Source of the DNA: Mongoliibacter ruber | GTDB lineage: Bacteria; Bacteroidota; Bacteroidia; Cytophagales; Cyclobacteriaceae | Reading direction: 5' to 3' | Assembly (NCBI RefSeq): GCF_003003005.1 | Contig: NZ_PVTR01000007.1 | Span: forward strand, 1 to 64,000 | Length of the DNA: 64,000 nt | Shown: positions 43,347-52,737 of the stretch, piece after piece | Numbering within the stretch: the first letter of the stretch is position 1 | How the letters are laid out: each line of letters begins with the position of its first letter | Notes under the pieces: generated by a model | What the model was told of the DNA's origin: nothing | Seen by the model: only the letters and a program-made list of their open reading frames with translations | Database searches by the model: none | Translations under genes and position numbers: made by a program

Positions 43347-44816
43347 ATGCAAAAAGTAAATATCGTTTGGTTTAAAAGAGATTTAAGGCTTCAAGACCAT
43401 GAACCACTGAAAAGAGGAATAGAGGCGGGTTTGCCTTTGTTACTTGTTTTTTGTTTTGAGCCATCTTTGGTGCAAGCTGCACAGAGTGATACGCGTCATT
43501 GGAGGTTCGTCTTGCAGAGTATTCAAGACTTAAATCATAAACTTGAGCATCAAGACACCAAAATCCACGTTTTTTATAAGGAAGTTGAGGAAGTTTTTGA
43601 ACTCCTTTTAGAAAAGTATAGTGTAGAACAAGTTTTCTCCCATCAAGAAACCGGTATAAAGCTAACCTTTGACAGGGATATAAGGGTAAGGGAGTTTTTT
43701 CAAAAAAACAGTATAGGTTGGAAAGAGTATCAGCAACAAGGAGTGAGGAGAGGTAGGAGAAACAGGAAAAACTGGTCTCAGGATTGGTATGAGATGATGT
43801 CTGAACCCCTACAATCCCCTGACTTGTCAAGGGCACAGTTTTACACGCTTCCAAATGACTTGATGCAACATTCCGGTGCTTCTTTGATTCCAAAAGAATG
43901 GACGATTCCCAATCCCAAAATGCAGCAAGGTGGAGAGACCTTGGCTCATAAATACCTACAGTCGTTTTTAAAAGATAGGGTAAAAAACTATAACCGACAT
44001 ATCAGCAAACCGGAACTGAGTAGGAGAGGTTGTAGTCGTTTATCTCCCTATCTGGCTTGGGGGAATCTTTCTATAAGGCAGGTCTATCAGGCTGCGGAAC
44101 AAAAGAAAAAAGAGAAGTTTCAGGTGAAGAATTTCACCAATTTTCAATCGAGACTTCGTTGGCATTGTCATTTTATTCAAAAGTTTGAAATGGAATGTGA
44201 AATGGAGTTTAAAAATGTCAATAGGGGCTTTGACTTGATGGAAAAGCCTCTGAATGAAAAGAAAGTTCAAGCTTGGAAGGAAGGAAAGACAGGAATTCCT
44301 TTAGTCGATGCCTGCATGCGTTGTTTGATAGAAACAGGCTATTTGAATTTCCGGATGCGGGCTATGTTGGTGTCTTTTCTCACCCATCACTTGTTCCAAC
44401 ATTGGAAAAGTGGTTCAAATCACCTGGGGAGACAATTTCTGGATTTTGAGCCAGGCATACACTACCCGCAGCTACAGATGCAGGCGGGTGTGACGGGAAT
44501 CAATACAGTCCGTATTTACAATCCTGTCAAGCAATCTTATGAGCATGACCCGGAAGGAATTTTTATCCGCAAATGGGTTCCTGAACTTCAAGCCCTTCCT
44601 AATGTTTTGATTCATGAACCCTGGAAAATAACAGGAATTGAAGCCAGTTTGTACGGGATTGTTTTGGGGGAAGACTATCCTTTGCCAATTGTAGATCTAG
44701 AAAAGTCAGCCAAACATGCAAGAGATCAGATTTGGGGTGCACAAAAATTGCCGGAAGTAAAGGAGGATGCCAAACGGGTTCTAGGAAAACACACAGTACC
44801 AAACCGCTGGCCTTAA
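43347..44816 (+). CDS. Cryptochrome/photolyase family protein
   Basis: A 489-aa protein with an N-terminal photolyase alpha/beta domain ([19 protein letters not shown]) and a C-terminal FAD-binding domain ([31 protein letters not shown] and [21 protein letters not shown]). In place of the usual W-x-A-G-T-G-x-D it has [20 protein letters not shown]. This marks a distinct clade whose repair activity I cannot judge from sequence. DNA repair or light sensing is likely. The ATG at 43347 follows directly on a TTG. The partner TIGR03643 gene faces it. Confidence 0.88.
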   Translation: MQKVNIVWFKRDLRLQDHEPLKRGIEAGLPLLLVFCFEPSLVQAAQSDTRHWRFVLQSIQDLNHKLEHQDTKIHVFYKEVEEVFELLLEKYSVEQVFSHQETGIKLTFDRDIRVREFFQKNSIGWKEYQQQGVRRGRRNRKNWSQDWYEMMSEPLQSPDLSRAQFYTLPNDLMQHSGASLIPKEWTIPNPKMQQGGETLAHKYLQSFLKDRVKNYNRHISKPELSRRGCSRLSPYLAWGNLSIRQVYQAAEQKKKEKFQVKNFTNFQSRLRWHCHFIQKFEMECEMEFKNVNRGFDLMEKPLNEKKVQAWKEGKTGIPLVDACMRCLIETGYLNFRMRAMLVSFLTHHLFQHWKSGSNHLGRQFLDFEPGIHYPQLQMQAGVTGINTVRIYNPVKQSYEHDPEGIFIRKWVPELQALPNVLIHEPWKITGIEASLYGIVLGEDYPLPIVDLEKSAKHARDQIWGAQKLPEVKEDAKRVLGKHTVPNRWP

Positions 44817-45506
44817 ATGGTGAGGTATATTCATATTCCAGCAATAGGGAATTATATGAAGTGGACTTGGAAAGAAGTTTAAACTCATACCAATTCATTG
44901 CAAACAGTAATGGGATTTCCCTATGGAGCAAGGGGAAATATCTCAAGCAAATGTAAACAGGTGATTTTTTAAAGATGAGAAAAAATTAAATAAACAGATA
45001 CCTGGACTAATTTCCCCATATTGGGGAATTTTAGGTTAAAAACTCGGCTCTAGGAGTATTCAAGGGCATAAACATTTATTTTTTGGTTGTCTTTTTCTTT
45101 TGGAATTTGAATTTATAAAAGGTTAAACTTTGGAATATGACCTTCTTATTGAAGGAGGTCTAGGCTGATTAATTTAAAAAAAGGTGCACGGGCAATACGC
45201 TCAAAACCAAAGCTGTTTCCATTTAGAAATCCTCAAAAGTTGAGCGAATAGCCTTTTGTGATGGAATAAGCCGTAAGAATACTGCAAAGAGGCTGAAATA
45301 ATCTCCAATATGCGTGTTTTACAAGGCTATTTGGTTTGCTTTAGGTATATTTTTCACAAAAATCCTGGAAGGCTTTTAAAAAAGATATCCAAACAATCAC
45401 TGTTTTTACCTGTTCAAATAAGTACCTAAAGTCTTTTAATGGCATAGTATATGCCTCATATTGATAGGATTTTAAGGCGCTTTTACTTCAAAATATTCTT
45501 CCAAAT
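44817..45506. other. 690-base intergenic region, no clear gene
   Basis: AT-rich, no convincing protein. A hairpin with CCCC/GGGG arms around TTTCCCC ATATT GGGGAA at 45011-45032, followed by TTTT, could end the photolyase transcript. A short reading frame begins at 44817, directly after the photolyase stop codon, but has no support. Nothing else stands out. Confidence 0.5.
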
Positions 45507-45884
45507 ATGTTCGAACTTGAAAAAAATGAAATCAAATTTCTGTACAATGGCAATAATCAGAAGGACAAAGAGGCTTATGCTTACGTGTTAACGCTACATA
45601 AACATAAGATCAATGAACTGGATGTCTCCAAAAATGATTTGACGCCAACCCAGCTTGTGGAATTGGCAGCAAAAATGAAGATGAGAATTATAGACTTGTT
45701 TGATAAGAAATCTGATTATTTCAAGGAGAATATTGAAGGTAACGAGATCGAAGAAGAAGACCTTTTGGATATTTTGATAAAAGAAAAATCCGCCTTAAAA
45801 ACGCCCATTATTATTTCTAAAGGCATAATCAAGATAATTGACTATCCTCGGGATACGATTAATTTGGATATGACTTTTAAATAA
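45507..45884 (+). CDS. ArsC/Spx-fold protein lacking the catalytic cysteine
   Basis: A 125-aa protein whose layout matches the ArsC/Spx family: EIKFLYNGNNQKDKEAYAYV, LTPTQLVELAAKMKMRIIDLFDKKSDYFKE, EEDLLDILIKEKSALKTPIIISKG. It has no Cys in the family's CxxC or CxxS position near residues 10-20 (here YNGNNQKD), so it cannot act as a thiol reductase. A regulatory or binding role is possible. It precedes the Dps gene by 37 bases on the same strand, so they may be co-expressed in stress. Confidence 0.75.
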   Translation: MFELEKNEIKFLYNGNNQKDKEAYAYVLTLHKHKINELDVSKNDLTPTQLVELAAKMKMRIIDLFDKKSDYFKENIEGNEIEEEDLLDILIKEKSALKTPIIISKGIIKIIDYPRDTINLDMTFK

Positions 45885-45921
45885 TTAATTCAAAAATAAG
45901 TGTGAAACGTAAATAACAAAA

Positions 45922-46413
45922 ATGATGAGTAAAACTGAAAAAAGAGCATTTAAAAAACTAGGATATAGAAAAGACGAGTCAGAAAAAATTGTTGAATCTT
46001 TGAATAAGCTTTTGGCTAACTATCATGTTCATTACCAAAAATTAAGGAACTTTCATTGGAATGTAACAGGAAGTGATTTTTTCGATCTTCATGAAAAATT
46101 TGAAGAGTTGTATAATGAGGCTAAAGTCAATATTGATTTGGTAGCTGAGAGGATCAGGGTCTTCGGAATGACCCCTTACAGTTTGATTACTGATTATTTG
46201 GAGCATTCAGATATCAAGGAAGTTGGCACTGATCTTTCTTCCAAAGCGATGGTGGATGAGGTCTTAAAAGATTTTGAAATCCTCAATGACAATATGGATG
46301 AATGCGCAACAAAAGTTGCGGATCTTGGCGATTCCGCTACTGAGGATATGCTCATCGCATTTATCAAAAGTATAGAATTGCATCACTGGATGTTGACTTC
46401 TTTCCAAAAATAA
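45922..46413 (+). CDS. dps: Dps family ferritin-like protein
   Basis: A 163-aa Dps protein forming the usual 12-mer iron-storage and DNA-protection shell. Ferroxidase-site residues are in LRNFHWNVTGSDFFDLHEKFEELYNEA (His, Asp and Glu), preceded by LNKLLANYHVHYQK. It oxidises iron with peroxide in the cytoplasm. The basic N-terminus (KTEKRAFKKLGYRKDESEK) may bind DNA. The ArsC-like gene is 37 bases upstream and a bidirectional terminator follows. Confidence 0.93.
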   Translation: MMSKTEKRAFKKLGYRKDESEKIVESLNKLLANYHVHYQKLRNFHWNVTGSDFFDLHEKFEELYNEAKVNIDLVAERIRVFGMTPYSLITDYLEHSDIKEVGTDLSSKAMVDEVLKDFEILNDNMDECATKVADLGDSATEDMLIAFIKSIELHHWMLTSFQK

Positions 46414-46421
46414 ATTTAACT

Positions 46422-46458
46422 AAAAAAAGCTTCTGGAATTTTCAGAAGCTTTTTTTAT
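46422..46458. terminator. Bidirectional terminator after dps
   Basis: An AAAAAAAGCTTCTG arm pairs with TCAGAAGCTTTTTTT across a short loop (arms about 46428-46435/46443-46450, extended by A/T). It separates dps from the convergent gene ending at 46498. Confidence 0.9.
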
Positions 46459-46497
46459 TGACCTTGTTTAAAGAATGTCTTTAATCAGGTTCATGAA

Positions 46498-48156
46498 TCA
46501 AATAACCTCAACATCAAAAGCACCATTGACAATTTTACCTTCAATTTTTACTTGTATCCAGAGCCTGTAATTGCCTTCCTCCGGAAAAGCATAAGGAAAA
46601 CTTACCATAGTGTGCTCTTCATGTTCTTCATCTGACCATTCATAGTGCAGCATGTCACCCATCAACAAGGAATCTCGCTCAACTTCGGGAAGTTCATCCA
46701 AAAACGAAATTACATGATCTATACTGTCTTGAAAACTGTAAGACCCAGGCAGGTTTTGAAATCCTACAGCCCCACTTTGAAACCTGTCCAATAGCATTTT
46801 CTGTGACCCCATGGAATAGTTTCCTGTAGGGTGAAGGTGAATGTACACCAAACCGTCATGTTTGAGGACTACAGCATGTCCCATCATGCCTAAATAAGGT
46901 TCGAGTACAGCGGGTTCCCCATCTGCATCGAAGAGGGCAAAGTTTAGGTTGTAGAGCCTTCCTGCTTCAAACTTGTCATTTTCCGTTTCCCAAACAGCCG
47001 AATAACCATTGGGTAGTGGAGTTTTGATTCCAGGTTTGCCACATATCATGATATCACCATCTAAAGCACTTGATTTGCTGGAGATAGGATTTGAAAAAGT
47101 GTAGGTATCGTCTCTGCCAAGAATTACTTCTCGTTGGGAAGCCAAGTTGAAATTTGCTGATTGAGGAATGACTAAATCACTTACGATGGTTTCGGAAAAT
47201 CCGGTAAATCTTGTAATGTCCGCAAACACATGGTATTCCCCGGAAGGCAAGGGAGGCAGTTTGACTTCATAATTAAGGCTATCCAATCTTTTTGGATGTA
47301 AATGAGCGAATACGTCCAAGTCTCCTTTTCTAATCAGAAACATGTGCATCAATTTGCCATGATCGGGCACGATATAGGAAATTTTCCTCGTAATTCTTCC
47401 TTGGGTTAATGAGGTAGAATCTATTGTCAAATGGAGATAATCCCCATCTTCTTTAATGTTTAGGTGTGAAACGGCTTCAATTGGCTTGAAAATTTGGCTT
47501 TGATAAGCCTCTGCTTCAGCCTCCCACCAACTTTTTCCTCCCCATAAAATTAATAATATGAAAACTGACCCTATGGCTGTGCCAATATATTTTCTTTTGG
47601 CCAATCTGCTGTCTCTAGGAACACCGGGCTCTCTCAAACTATCACCCATGGCTGAGGCGATGATGGTTACCATAAGGATCACCAAAAAAACACCCAAAAT
47701 AGACAATGCAATTCCAAGTTCTTTGGGCATTTCATTTTGCGCAGTAGGCATGGCCATCACTGGAATGATAGCTTCAAAGGTTTCTTCTCCGCTTTTTAAA
47801 ACTAATTGAACAGAAGAAGTCCCAGATTCCATAAACCACATTTCCCCTTCATATCTCCCCATCTCTCCTTCTACAGGCGCTAGAGGATCAGCTGTAGGGG
47901 TTCCTTTGATACCTGCTGACCAATATACAGGTCTTGCTTCGAGGTGTATCCCTTCAGGATCCTCTGGCAAAATCACCGTTACCAGTGCTGTTCCAGGGAC
48001 CACAGCGGGTGGATTGATATTAGCCAAAACCCTATAAGGTCCCAATAATCCTTCGAAGATAACTCCAGGACTTCCTACATGTGAAGTTGCAATAAGCAAT
48101 ACAACGAGAAGGGTTGCTGATTGAAGGCTGGATTTGAATTTTTTTATGAAATGCAT
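46498..48156 (-). CDS. Membrane protein with metal-ligand-rich extracytoplasmic domains
   Basis: A 552-aa protein that I do not recognise as a named family. An N-terminal hydrophobic segment, a beta domain (PGTALVTVILPEDPEGIHLEARP), and two helices near residues 155-225 (LGIALSILGVFLVILMVTII and YIGTAIGSVFILLILWGG) come first. A C-terminal half has His and Met clusters: GKLMHMFLIRKGDLDVFAHLHP, GEYHVFAD, GMMGHAVVLKHDGLVYIHLHP and SDEEHEEHTM. This resembles heavy-metal-binding or CopC/YtkA-like domains. It follows the membrane gene at 48177 by 20 bases. A metal or copper-linked role is inference. Confidence 0.75.
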   Translation of the reverse strand: MHFIKKFKSSLQSATLLVVLLIATSHVGSPGVIFEGLLGPYRVLANINPPAVVPGTALVTVILPEDPEGIHLEARPVYWSAGIKGTPTADPLAPVEGEMGRYEGEMWFMESGTSSVQLVLKSGEETFEAIIPVMAMPTAQNEMPKELGIALSILGVFLVILMVTIIASAMGDSLREPGVPRDSRLAKRKYIGTAIGSVFILLILWGGKSWWEAEAEAYQSQIFKPIEAVSHLNIKEDGDYLHLTIDSTSLTQGRITRKISYIVPDHGKLMHMFLIRKGDLDVFAHLHPKRLDSLNYEVKLPPLPSGEYHVFADITRFTGFSETIVSDLVIPQSANFNLASQREVILGRDDTYTFSNPISSKSSALDGDIMICGKPGIKTPLPNGYSAVWETENDKFEAGRLYNLNFALFDADGEPAVLEPYLGMMGHAVVLKHDGLVYIHLHPTGNYSMGSQKMLLDRFQSGAVGFQNLPGSYSFQDSIDHVISFLDELPEVERDSLLMGDMLHYEWSDEEHEEHTMVSFPYAFPEEGNYRLWIQVKIEGKIVNGAFDVEVI

Positions 48157-48176
48157 GACCTGAGGGTATTCGGAGT

Positions 48177-49379
48177 TTATCTCTTGATTCGCTTCATCCA
48201 ATTACCCCAAGAAAGGGCAATCCTACTGGAAAACAGCCCTATAATTACAGCTATACCAGCTCCTTTGATAAGATCTATACCCGTGCTGATAAATCTGGGA
48301 TGAAAGGTATACCTGTATGGAAAATCAGGGTCAGAAGCATATGTCCAGCTGAACCTTCCAAAAAACCAGCCTCTAGCTGCCTCTGTTGTCAAAAATTCAG
48401 CAAAGTACCATTGAACTGGAAGAAAGACCAATACAAAACCCAAACCCAATAAGGCTGCCAAAGCCCACTTGTTGATTTGGCCGAACTTCATGAGAAAGAA
48501 GTCTATAACCAATGCGGGAGCAATGAGCATCAATGGAAATTCATAAGGCTGCATGACGGTTACGAAATTCCTAATAGGGCTAAGTTTAGGTTCGGCAGGA
48601 AAAAGAGGTAAAATCCATACCATGGCAGCAAGTAATAAGGTGTAGGCCACAGCCATTTTGGTGGCAGCCCAATTGTAGGGAGCAGCGTAAGCCACGGCTA
48701 CCATCAAAAGTGGAAATACTCCGGCAGCTATTTGATAGGCAAGGATGTCGTGTTGTCTCATCAAGAAAAAATATTCTGAGATAATCACAAATACCATTAC
48801 CAATAGAAATCCAGCCGACATGGCATACATCCATTGTAGGTGGGAGGAAGTTTTTTCTGTTGCTTGACTACTCAGTCTGTTTTGCAAAGATGTGACGGAA
48901 ACCAATGCGCCAAATTGTATCATCACCATTCCCATTGCCAATAGGGCATGAGGAGGAGAGAGGATTTTCACATCAAGTCCGTAAGTATTGTGCCACCAGT
49001 CATCAAAAGGTGCTGAAGTCAACATGGCGAATGCACCCCATATGCAAAACATGGCTCCAAATGACCCATAAAAAACCTTCCAGAAATGAATAGAGGAGGC
49101 TTTTTCTTCCGGACTCCCCCAAAAGCTGGTCTTTAGTACTTTGATTCCAGAAAAAACACCGGCAATGACAGCACCCAGATAAATGGCAATATGGGGAGGG
49201 GAGAACAAACCATCTCTACCTACAGTCATGTGCCAGGAAATATCCCAAATCAATCCTACTGCAATACATAATGAAGCAAAAACAGAAGCGTAAACATAAG
49301 TGGGGATTTGTCTCTCTTGTACTTTGACTTCTTCTCTGAAAGGAGCAGCGAGAATGGTCGAACTCAGAACAGTTTTCAT
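48177..49379 (-). CDS. Multi-pass membrane protein of unknown function
   Basis: A 400-aa inner-membrane protein with about ten helices. Notable loops carry DISWHMTVGRDGLFSPPHIAIYLG and APFDDWWHNTYGLDVKILSPPHALLAMGM, each with His and acidic residues on the same membrane side, which suggests a cofactor or metal site. The end FPYRYTFHPRFISTGIDLIKG is conserved-looking. I know no named family. The ATG at 49379 is preferred over a TTG at 49409. It is the first gene of a likely two-gene unit with the His-rich protein downstream. Confidence 0.75.
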   Translation of the reverse strand: MKTVLSSTILAAPFREEVKVQERQIPTYVYASVFASLCIAVGLIWDISWHMTVGRDGLFSPPHIAIYLGAVIAGVFSGIKVLKTSFWGSPEEKASSIHFWKVFYGSFGAMFCIWGAFAMLTSAPFDDWWHNTYGLDVKILSPPHALLAMGMVMIQFGALVSVTSLQNRLSSQATEKTSSHLQWMYAMSAGFLLVMVFVIISEYFFLMRQHDILAYQIAAGVFPLLMVAVAYAAPYNWAATKMAVAYTLLLAAMVWILPLFPAEPKLSPIRNFVTVMQPYEFPLMLIAPALVIDFFLMKFGQINKWALAALLGLGFVLVFLPVQWYFAEFLTTEAARGWFFGRFSWTYASDPDFPYRYTFHPRFISTGIDLIKGAGIAVIIGLFSSRIALSWGNWMKRIKR

Positions 49380-49463
49380 GATCAAATATTTTGCATTGAA
49401 TTTATGCAAAATCCATTAAATTTCGATTTTTAAAGCGATATTTATTTCTTTTTCAGGAGCTTA

Positions 49464-49496
49464 TAAAAAAAAGAGACAGCCTTTCAGCTGCCTCTA
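49464..49496 (-). terminator. Terminator after the penicillin-acylase gene
   Basis: On the minus strand a stem GAGGCAGC/GCTGTCTC (arms 49473-49480 and 49487-49494, one G-T pair) is followed by eight T, a few bases past the stop codon at 49511. Confidence 0.85.
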
Positions 49497-49510
49497 TAGA
49501 ATCCAATAAT

Positions 49511-51685
49511 TCATTTTCTGCCGGGCTTATATGTGGTTCTTGCATGCTTTTTAACATCTTCCCTGTAGAAATGTACATCCTTGAATTCACCTTTGCTGTA
49601 GATTTCCGCCTGATCGACAAAATGTGGTGAAAAGGGATTCCCGCTTTGTCCTCCTGCAAGAAGGCTTTTGGCTTTTACTTTATCCCCAAACTCCACTACA
49701 GCGACGAAACTGTTGCCAACGTTCCCATACCATTTTTTGGTGTTGGGATACGCACGGCTACCATATGCAGCTAGAGAACCCCAAAGTGAAGAGTTATATC
49801 CAATTGGCAAGCTTGGCAACTCGTCAAAGAATTGTCCTTGGATTTCATTGGTCACTCTTTGGAATCGGTTGATTTCGCCCCATGGCGTATTCCAAGTTCC
49901 AAAGTCTTCTTCCAACTTATTGATAGCCCTCTCAAATGCATTGACCATTTGGGTAGCTTCCATATTTTCGGCGATGAAATCAAATACATATGCATCCCAG
50001 GGCCTATCCATAGTTCTTAGCTCCGCCATGAGTTGGTTTCCCCAAAAAACTGCCAGAGAAGTGCCCACAGAAGAAATACCCGTTTTCATGTCCCAATTAG
50101 TTAAGACCTGAAAAGGTTCTTTTAATTTTTCTTTTTGGGAATTGCCCTCCTGAAGTTTTTCAAAAGACTTTTTTAAAGCAGGTATCAAAGGTGAAAAAGC
50201 CATCAAAGTTGGTTCGTACCCCACTTCTTTGGTCAAGGATTCCATGGTATACCCTTTTTTACCATCCATTATTCTGACCGCATTGATGCCTCTTGCATTC
50301 TCTTGGTCCCAAGCCATATAAGGCATGTAATTTTCTTTTTTTGGGCTGTAAGGACCAGCAGCTGTAAATGGCGTAGAGTTGCAGTTTTGTATCCATCCAT
50401 TTTCTGGGTTTTCTATATAAATCAACTCATCCACTTCATGAAGGCCTTTCCAATCTGTATCGGGATTGCTACCATCTACCACATTTCTCCAGTCAAATTG
50501 TGGGTCACGGATAGGTACAAAGTTTCCATGGTAGTAGACAATATTGCCATCCTTATCCGCATATACAGTATTGTTGGAAGAGTTGGTCTTCAAGTCCATA
50601 GTGGATTTAAACTCTTGGTGGTTTTTGGTCTTGGTTCGCAAGTAGGATTGCCTCAATGCTTTTTCCCTCTCCACCATCAGGGAAATTGCTATCCATTTAC
50701 CATCCTCTTCTTTGATAACAGGCCCATGATGGCTGTAGAAAGCTTTAAATTCCCGCTCCTTGATTTCATCTTCATCTTTATACTTCGTGAGGATGGTTTT
50801 TTCTTTCAATGGTCTCCACTCTTCCCCAAACTTATAATGGTATTGACCGTTCCTTTTTTCCACAGTCAAAGCAAAATGATCAATAGCATCTGCCTTGCTC
50901 GATGTATGCATCCACCCATTGTACTCATTGAATCCCTGATAGATGAAAAATTGGCCCCAAGTCACTGCTCCGTATGCATTCAACCCCTCCTCGGAGACCA
51001 TATGCACTTCCGGTCTGAAATAAAAGGAGGTATGAGGATTGATAAAAAGAAGGGCATTGCCTGATTGGGAAAGTTGTGGGGCTATGGCAAAACCATTTGA
51101 ACCTCTTGGTTCCTCATCCCAGTCTCTTTCTTGATAGGCAAGGTGGGCATAAAAGTCTTTGTCATAGAAAGCCTTTAAGTCATTGACTGAGATGGTTTCG
51201 ATATCTCCACCGATACTGCCTTCAGAAAAAGTCAGAGCCATCCAAGGCTCGAATTTGTTGATCAGTTTGGGTTTTACTTCAGGATGACTGTGGAGGAAAT
51301 AATTGATACCATCTGCCCATGCATCCATCAGGGCTTTGAGCCAATCAGGAGAATTTTGGTATTCTTCTTTTACTGTATTTTCATCGATGTAGAGTTTCAT
51401 TCTCAGGTCAGCATGCAATTCTTTGACGCCGTCCACTTCAGCTCTCCTGCCTAAAGAAAAGATATAATTAGACTCGACTCGGTTGAAATCATCTTCACAC
51501 TGGGCATAGATCATGGCAAATACCGCATCAGCATCTGTCTTGCCGTAGACATGCGGGACCCCATATTCATCTCTGATAATCTCAGTACGGTTGGCTCTTT
51601 CTTCCCAGCGTGTGAGGTCATTCTGAGCGATAGTTGGCAGGAGTACTGCGAAAAAAACCAGTCCTAGTAAAACTCTTTTAATCAT
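49511..51685 (-). CDS. Penicillin acylase family N-terminal-nucleophile hydrolase
   Basis: A 724-aa secreted Ntn-hydrolase precursor with signal peptide MIKRVLLGLVFFAVLLPTIA. The alpha-chain motif TEIIRDEYGVPHVYGKTDADAVFAMIYAQCEDDFNR is followed by the autocatalytic cut site EEPRGSNGFAIA, whose Ser (about residue 196) becomes the beta-chain nucleophile. The family cleaves amide bonds of beta-lactams or acyl-homoserine lactones. A quorum-quenching, antibiotic-degrading or other amide-hydrolysing role cannot be separated here. It ends at a strong terminator. Confidence 0.92.
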   Translation of the reverse strand: MIKRVLLGLVFFAVLLPTIAQNDLTRWEERANRTEIIRDEYGVPHVYGKTDADAVFAMIYAQCEDDFNRVESNYIFSLGRRAEVDGVKELHADLRMKLYIDENTVKEEYQNSPDWLKALMDAWADGINYFLHSHPEVKPKLINKFEPWMALTFSEGSIGGDIETISVNDLKAFYDKDFYAHLAYQERDWDEEPRGSNGFAIAPQLSQSGNALLFINPHTSFYFRPEVHMVSEEGLNAYGAVTWGQFFIYQGFNEYNGWMHTSSKADAIDHFALTVEKRNGQYHYKFGEEWRPLKEKTILTKYKDEDEIKEREFKAFYSHHGPVIKEEDGKWIAISLMVEREKALRQSYLRTKTKNHQEFKSTMDLKTNSSNNTVYADKDGNIVYYHGNFVPIRDPQFDWRNVVDGSNPDTDWKGLHEVDELIYIENPENGWIQNCNSTPFTAAGPYSPKKENYMPYMAWDQENARGINAVRIMDGKKGYTMESLTKEVGYEPTLMAFSPLIPALKKSFEKLQEGNSQKEKLKEPFQVLTNWDMKTGISSVGTSLAVFWGNQLMAELRTMDRPWDAYVFDFIAENMEATQMVNAFERAINKLEEDFGTWNTPWGEINRFQRVTNEIQGQFFDELPSLPIGYNSSLWGSLAAYGSRAYPNTKKWYGNVGNSFVAVVEFGDKVKAKSLLAGGQSGNPFSPHFVDQAEIYSKGEFKDVHFYREDVKKHARTTYKPGRK

Positions 51686-51926
51686 ATTTCGGGAGTATTT
51701 ATTGATTTGCTAAAATAGGAATATAGACACACCAATCAATCATTTTTTCTGATAATGGGTGGCCTGTTTGGATAAAGAGTTTCAAAAGGTATGAAAATAT
51801 CCAAACTGTCCTAAATCGCACACTTTCTGTTCGGATTTGTGATGCGGAGATCTGTAAAAGTCCTTTAAAAATGAACTCAGGTGGTATTCTTAAATTGGCA
51901 GTGGAATTGTCTCTTGCTACAAAAAA

Positions 51927-52127
51927 ATGACTATGATAAGTTTTCTACTTTGGTTGATTCTGGCAGTCTTGTGTTGGCCTTTGGCTGTGATTGCGATTTT
52001 ACTATACCCTTTGATTTGGCTTGTAATTTTGCCATTCAGACTTCTAGGCTTTGCTATTGATCTTTCTTTTTCATTTGTAAAAAACCTGTTTTTGTTGCCA
52101 TTCACTTTGTTGGGAGTGAGAAGGTAG
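51927..52127 (+). CDS. Small membrane protein
   Basis: A 66-aa very hydrophobic protein with two likely helices (MISFLLWLILAVLCWPLAVIAILL and FVKNLFLLPFTLLGVRR) and few charges. It is preceded by a purine-rich but weak ribosome-binding stretch. No family is recognised and no tight neighbour is present. A start two codons further in (ATG at 51933) is also possible. Confidence 0.6.
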   Translation: MTMISFLLWLILAVLCWPLAVIAILLYPLIWLVILPFRLLGFAIDLSFSFVKNLFLLPFTLLGVRR

Positions 52128-52489
52128 AATGGAGGTAACTTCAATATCCTAAGATGGAGGTTTCTTGCTATTCTAAAGGTTGAACTGAATATGGAAGGGT
52201 GAAAAAGATTTTCGCGAAAAACTAAAATGGCAAAGAATAACCTCCTATTTATGCTGTGAGCCGATGTAAAAAGAGACTTTGTGGTTATGAAAGCTCAGGC
52301 AATATAAGCTCATAGGGATACTCGACTTAGCTTTGAGTTTTTGAGAGATTTTGGAGGACAACTTTTTTCATTGAAGGATCAGTTCATCGGTTGATAAGCT
52401 CTTTAATTCTTGAATCATAACTCCAAAATCACAACGGTATATGTTTTGCAATCAATATCCGAGTTTAAAAATTTAACCCTTTCAACATT
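52128..52489. other. Intergenic region, nothing recognised
   Basis: A 362-base gap between two small membrane-protein genes. I see no long reading frame, repeat family member or clear hairpin; only the AT-rich approach to the next start codon near 52470-52489. Confidence 0.5.
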
Positions 52490-52687
52490 ATGAAAACTGT
52501 AGGAATTATTTTAGCAATTATTGGTGGTTTAGGTTTGATTATCTTTGGGCTGCAGGCCATGGAAGATTCTGAAAGCTTTAGCCTTTTGGGTATGGATATC
52601 GCGGTCAGTACAGCCAATTGGACCCCTGTGATAGTAAGTGGAGTCGTACTGGTGATTGGTTTGGTGATGTCAGCACGAAAAAAATAA
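52490..52687 (+). CDS. Small membrane protein (DUF3185-like)
   Basis: A 65-aa protein with two hydrophobic helices (GIILAIIGGLGLIIFGLQAM and WTPVIVSGVVLVIGLVMSA) linked by a polar loop. The pattern resembles DUF3185 small membrane proteins. It is 50 bases upstream of the metallophosphoesterase gene. Function unknown. Confidence 0.65.
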   Translation: MKTVGIILAIIGGLGLIIFGLQAMEDSESFSLLGMDIAVSTANWTPVIVSGVVLVIGLVMSARKK

Positions 52688-52737
52688 ATTTTGCTTATAT
52701 TGGCTTGAGTATCCTCCCACACTATCTTTAAAGACTC

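Noticed and set aside
44817-44882. Short frame starting directly after the photolyase stop codon
   Set aside because: Only about 21 codons, no conserved features or ribosome-binding site that would support it.
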